DNA from: Rutidosis leptorrhynchoides
Taxonomy: Eukaryota > Streptophyta > Magnoliopsida > Asterales > Asteraceae
Direction of reading: 5' to 3'
Assembly (NCBI RefSeq): GCF_046630445.1
Contig: NC_092334.1
Span: 189,726,501 to 189,790,500 of the forward strand
Length of the DNA stretch: 64,000 bases
The notes under the pieces are model-generated. The model had not been told where the DNA came from and searched no databases. It was given only the letters and a program-made list of their open reading frames with translations. The position numbers and the translations under genes are program-made. Shown here piece after piece: positions 60,251 through 64,000 of the stretch (position 1 is the first letter of the stretch; every line of letters starts with the position of its first letter).

Positions 60251-61397
60251 AATACTTAGCCGGCTATAATTTGATCCTTTTTTGTGTGGATCAACGGTTT
60301 AAATCAATGAGCCAAATTTAGTTATACAATAATAATAATAATAATTTCTAACCAGTTTCCAAACATAAATAATAAATATCCTAATACTATTTTTCTATAG
60401 TAAAACATATATGTTATAATTTCATTTTAATTGATTCGAATGTTTTATGAGAACACAAATATATTGGTACGTTAGCATACTTTGTCTGCAGTATAGCCTT
60501 TTTTTTTGTTATTACTTTTAAAGAAATATGTAAATGTAATATATGATACTCCATACCGTATGATATATGCATGTTATTTATGCAAAAATGAACTTATATC
60601 TTGACCGATTTTAACCCGGTAAATATTATATTCACGAAACCGTGTCTACATAACGTTGTGTTCGCCTTTAAAAAAATATATAAGGTTGTGTTTGATTACC
60701 ACGTATATGATTTTGTTAGGAGTGCGAAGACGAGTTAAAAGTGAATTGGTTTCCGAGCTTAAGTCCTATCGCGACCGGGATGCCTTAAGAAAATCAATTC
60801 AGTAGCTGGAAACATAATCATCGCGATCGTGATGGATCCTATCACTACCAGGATGCATGTGCGGCCAAAATTGAATTTGGACTAAGAGTTCGTGTTTGCT
60901 TCGAATTCGATGTTCTTTTTGCATTATAAATACCCCCATATGTAACTTATAATATATAACTACGAAAATTAATAAAAGAATACTCTTTGGTTGGTCGAAG
61001 ATTAAAGTAATCAAGTTTAATTACATATAACCTCGTTAAATTCTCGTGTTTTTTTTTTACGTTTTTGCTAGTTTCTTCATGTTCATCACATATATTCGTT
61101 TGTTGTATTGTGGGTTGATAACCAGGAAGTTGTCAAGTCTTGTTAGGGCTCACTAATCGTTCCTAATGGATTTAGCACACTATTCAATATTCAGCGCATT
61201 TGTTTGTAACATAATTTTAAATGAAAAATAATGTTGGATGACCGAAATTAAATGTGTCTACATAAGATTATATTAGTATTTTTATCAAACAACTATATTC
61301 AAACGTCTAAAAATATATTACCACCAATTTGGGAAACTAGATAGTGATGGAATTAGAAAGTTATTAATTTCTCCAAGTTGGCCCAACTCCCTGGTGT
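60251..61397. other. Intergenic region upstream of the DUF7722 gene
   Basis: No gene found. About 60720-61020 contains repeated TATCGCGACCGGGATGC-like and TATCACTACCAGGATGC-like words and a TATAAATACCCC motif (about 60929), which could be part of a decayed LTR, but no second copy or boundary is visible. Confidence 0.4.
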
Positions 61398-61408
61398 CTA
61401 TATATAGG
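61398..61408 (+). promoter_or_regulatory. TATA box of the DUF7722 gene
   Basis: CTATATATAGG, 54-64 bp upstream of the ATG, a suitable distance for a short plant 5' UTR that begins near the CACATAATAAGTC stretch. Confidence 0.6.
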
Positions 61409-61461
61409 CCGCCCACATAATAAGTCTTTGGTTTATAATAACAAAAAACACAAAGAAAGAA

Positions 61462-61740
61462 ATGGGTCAAATAGTGTGCCATAACTCTGCAACAGGTTTG
61501 AAGATCAAGGACCATAACCTTCAAAACATGGCGAATGAAGTATCATCTGAGAAGATGAAGAAGAATGATGTATATAATTTTCAGATGCCACTTCATTATC
61601 CAAGGTACAAAAAAGAAGATTATGAGAAGATGCCTGAATGGAAGCTTGATTGCCTTTTAAAAGAATATGGACTCCCAACTGATATTGGTGATGTTCATGA
61701 AAAGAGAAAGTTTGCCATGGGTGCTTTTCTTTGGACTTGA
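61462..61740 (+). CDS. Small DUF7722-like plant protein
   Basis: 92 codons, single exon, ATG 61462, TGA 61738-61740. N-terminal 40 residues are variable and polar. The C-terminal part, FQMPLHYPRYKKEDYEKMPE through WKLDCLLKEYGLP and KRKFAMGAFLWT (residues about 45-92), is the short domain typical of the DUF7722 family: aromatic FxMPLHYPRY start, a Trp in the middle, GLP, and a terminal GAFLW. The family's function is unknown. No signal peptide or membrane segment. A good TATA box lies just upstream and the frame is clean, unlike everything else in the window, so this is the one convincing host gene. Family recognition is by eye. Confidence 0.82.
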   Translation: MGQIVCHNSATGLKIKDHNLQNMANEVSSEKMKKNDVYNFQMPLHYPRYKKEDYEKMPEWKLDCLLKEYGLPTDIGDVHEKRKFAMGAFLWT

Positions 61741-62880
61741 TCATGCATATTAAGTTGATTATGATCGATATATATGTTCTTCATTGATCTTGCAATGATA
61801 CAAGAGTCGTTATGCGACTATGTACGTTGATTATGATCGAATATATGTTATCGTATAATTGATGACCTTGTTTAGCAGTATGTGTTTATTGTACGTTGAG
61901 TTTGTTGTGAATTGTGGATCGAGATTATAGTTACCAATACTAAAGTTTTAATATATTTTTAAATTAAAAGATAATTGTTACAAATTTTGGGATGCATATT
62001 GATAGTATTTGAATTACAATGAATGTATTAACAAATCATTTTGCATACTACATATATACTACATATAACTTTGTGGATTAAAGTTGAAACTTCAGAGCAC
62101 TTCCCATGAATTAACACAACATTCTTGATAATAACGTTTGAATAATATGAAACTGGGTGATGTGCCTTGATCTTTAATACAGTAAAAAGATAATTTTTGA
62201 TGCTTTGATTATAAAATGTAATTTTGTTAAAATAAATTTTAATGCAACCTTTTTACAAGTCACAAATGTAGAATGTGAGGTAGGAATTACATATTTAGAC
62301 CATTTCTTATGCTTGGGTGAGTTGAATGAGTGTTATGATGATGTGTAGTTATAGGGAGAATTGTGTTAAAGTGTACAATTTTGTGAGAAAATAACTAAAA
62401 AGCAGGTATTTTATATACTTAAATTTTTTATATATATAAAAATAAGTTTAATATTTATAAAAAAATTCATATGTACCATTATCAATTACAATAACGGTTG
62501 TTTGAAAATTAATATCAAACTAGTGAAATAACCAGTGAAATCACGAGTTTGTTTAAACGAAACTGTTTAATGATATGTTTTAGATATTAAGTGAACGTAA
62601 ATACTAAAGTCATTTAGTTTAATGACCCGTGGAACCACATATTACGACTAAGAAACTTGTTGTTGTTTTTACAAACATATTGATATACTTAATTTAGTCA
62701 GAATAAATAAACTACATTTATTCTCCCACCACTTTCTTTCAATTTTCATCATAATTATTATTTTTCTTTTCATAAAAGCTGCATTACAACATTTTATTGA
62801 GATATATATTTTGCATACATATGTAATGTAATTAATCACATGAAGAAAACCTATATTTGAAAAATAATAATATAATAATA
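61741..62880. other. AT-rich region downstream of the DUF7722 gene
   Basis: It holds the 3' UTR, with a 25-bp direct repeat (GTTGATTATGATCGA...) at 61754 and 61826. Otherwise there is no gene or repeat that I can support. Confidence 0.5.
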
Positions 62881-63076
62881 CTTCATCCGTCCCATTACAA
62901 GTGTCTACTTAATTTTTGCACAAAGTTTTAGAAAAATTTCACTAACTTCATTATCCACCAATCAGAAATCTTCTATTTACAAAATAACCTATCTGATTGG
63001 TTGAAACATCAAGTGGATATTTGAAATGGGACATCCCAAAATAGAAAGGTGGATACTTAAGATGAGACGGAGGTAG
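62881..63076. mobile_element. Stowaway-type MITE
   Basis: 196 bp between TA dinucleotides (62879-62880 and 63077-63078). The left end CTTCATCCGTCCCATT and the reverse complement of the right end (CTACCTCCGTCTCATC) match as terminal inverted repeats. The CTCC(G)TCCGTC-type terminus and TA target are the marks of Stowaway (Tc1/mariner). Interior GATTGG/CCAATC matches allow further folding. Non-coding. Confidence 0.8.
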
Positions 63077-63186
63077 TAATAAAGTTTGCTCTAAAATTGA
63101 GTATTTATATTTTTAATAATTATTTTTAGTAATAACAAATGTCTCTTTAACTTTTTTAAAAACTAAAATACAATTATTATATGAAG

Positions 63187-63354
63187 GTTGTACAATATGC
63201 TTCAAAGTTTGTACATGTGTTCATGATGTGTTTTGTAAAAGATTGTACAATTTGTTTTAAAGTTTTTACATATGGTCATATGAGTGTTTTACCATAACGT
63301 TGTACATAATGTTTCAAATATTGTACATATGGTCATAGGTTATTTTATCATAAG
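63187..63354. repeat. Minisatellite, three diverged units of about 56 bp
   Basis: Units start at TTGTACA-type words at 63187, 63242 and 63299, each continuing with a TTCAAA-like word, then GTACAT and a TCAT word, and ending in a TTTT-rich part. A partial fourth begins at 63354. The units are well diverged. Confidence 0.6.
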
Positions 63355-64000
63355 GTTACATAATAATTCATATATTATAAAATTAACATGTTAATATTTT
63401 CACTAAAACTAATTAATTATTTGAATAACATCATCATGAGGGGCTTAGAAATTTTATCTTTCTTTTTGAATTTTTTTTTAAAATTGGATAGTTCTTATTT
63501 ATGAAATTATTATTTTTTAAATTTATATTATACTATAAAATAGATTTTTTTTACGTACAATTGAATAAGAGTTAAATGTAATGATTATTTAAATAATTAT
63601 TAAAATCAATTTATATGTATGCCTTTAAAATCATTAGTATGCCCTCGTGAATTTCATAAAATAATAGTGAGAATCACTTTATATTTTTTTAAAGCTAGTT
63701 CATATCGTTTTACAGTAATATTTAGAGTGTTGTCAAATTTATAATCAGGAATCGTTAATCGTTAACTAACAATATAACATCAAATTAAATTATGGATAAC
63801 AATAGATCTTTATTATTAATTGCTACATATACGGAATCTTTACATATAGTTAAGTGAATTTCAATTAACTTAAATAAATAAATAAAATATTTAATTAATG
63901 TTAATGACATCATCAAAATTGCTTAGATTTTTTTCTTTTTATTTTGATTTTTTCTTAAAAAAGAAATTAGCCTAATAATGACATCATCATTATAGAATTT
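63355..64000. other. AT-rich intergenic DNA
   Basis: Many homopolymer and A/T stretches; no ORF, repeat or gene seen. Confidence 0.5.

Noticed and set aside
60720..61020. Second LTR or gene upstream of the DUF7722 gene
   Set aside because: A TATAAATA and repeated GCGACC(G)GGATGC-like words are suggestive, but no boundary, primer site or paired copy is visible.

Overview
The window is plant nuclear DNA, almost certainly from a dicot. It is dominated by nested LTR retrotransposons of the Ty3/gypsy chromovirus type (single gag-pol frame ending in a chromodomain, initiator-tRNA-Met primer sites, 3 kb LTRs, 5-bp target duplications). The style of the elements recalls large, repeat-rich Asteraceae genomes; that is an impression, not a result of a search. 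I see one ordinary host gene, a small DUF7722-like gene at 61462-61740.

Layout. Element B (+) fills 1-25867. Its left LTR starts before the window and is split by element A (949-16114, -; TSD ACAAA). A is itself split in its chromodomain by a solo LTR (3955-7374, +; TSD TTGAT). A palindrome-rich foldback MITE follows B (25870-26333), then a decayed Ty1/copia element from about 27130. The copia protease region is cut at 28008/59625 by element C (28009-59624, -; TSD ATCAT). C carries two further insertions: element D (30529-41924, -; TSD CCCAA) in its 3' LTR, and the non-autonomous element E (45607-53794, -; TSD CCACC) in its gag-pol. After C come the end of the copia fragment, a TRIM-like short element (about 59894-60250), the DUF7722 gene, a Stowaway MITE (62881-63076) and a small minisatellite (63187-63354).

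How the parts relate. A and C belong to one family, B to a second, D and the solo LTR to a third, and E is related to D through its LTR ends. Every gag-pol is broken: by premature stops in all four, a frameshift in C, an internal gag deletion in B, and insertions in A and C. Three cis features are shared: an initiator-tRNA-Met primer site (lost in D), a TATA box followed by a very long R-U5, and a 19-nt inverted repeat (AAATTTCGGGACGAAATTT) 17-18 nt before the 3' LTR, which overlaps the gag-pol stop codon where gag-pol exists. The non-coding element E keeps these features, and its leader resembles B's, so it looks built for mobilisation in trans.

The most unusual content is extra cargo. A, B and C have an additional ORF between the primer site and gag (acidic Ser/Asp start, coiled-coil end), and E keeps a relic of it. 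D has an intact F-box gene (38733-39416) in the corresponding place. E carries a captured poly(A)-binding-protein fragment (about 49175-49435) and, on its opposite strand, a TATA box with a 57-codon ORF that reads as two membrane segments (48336-48509).
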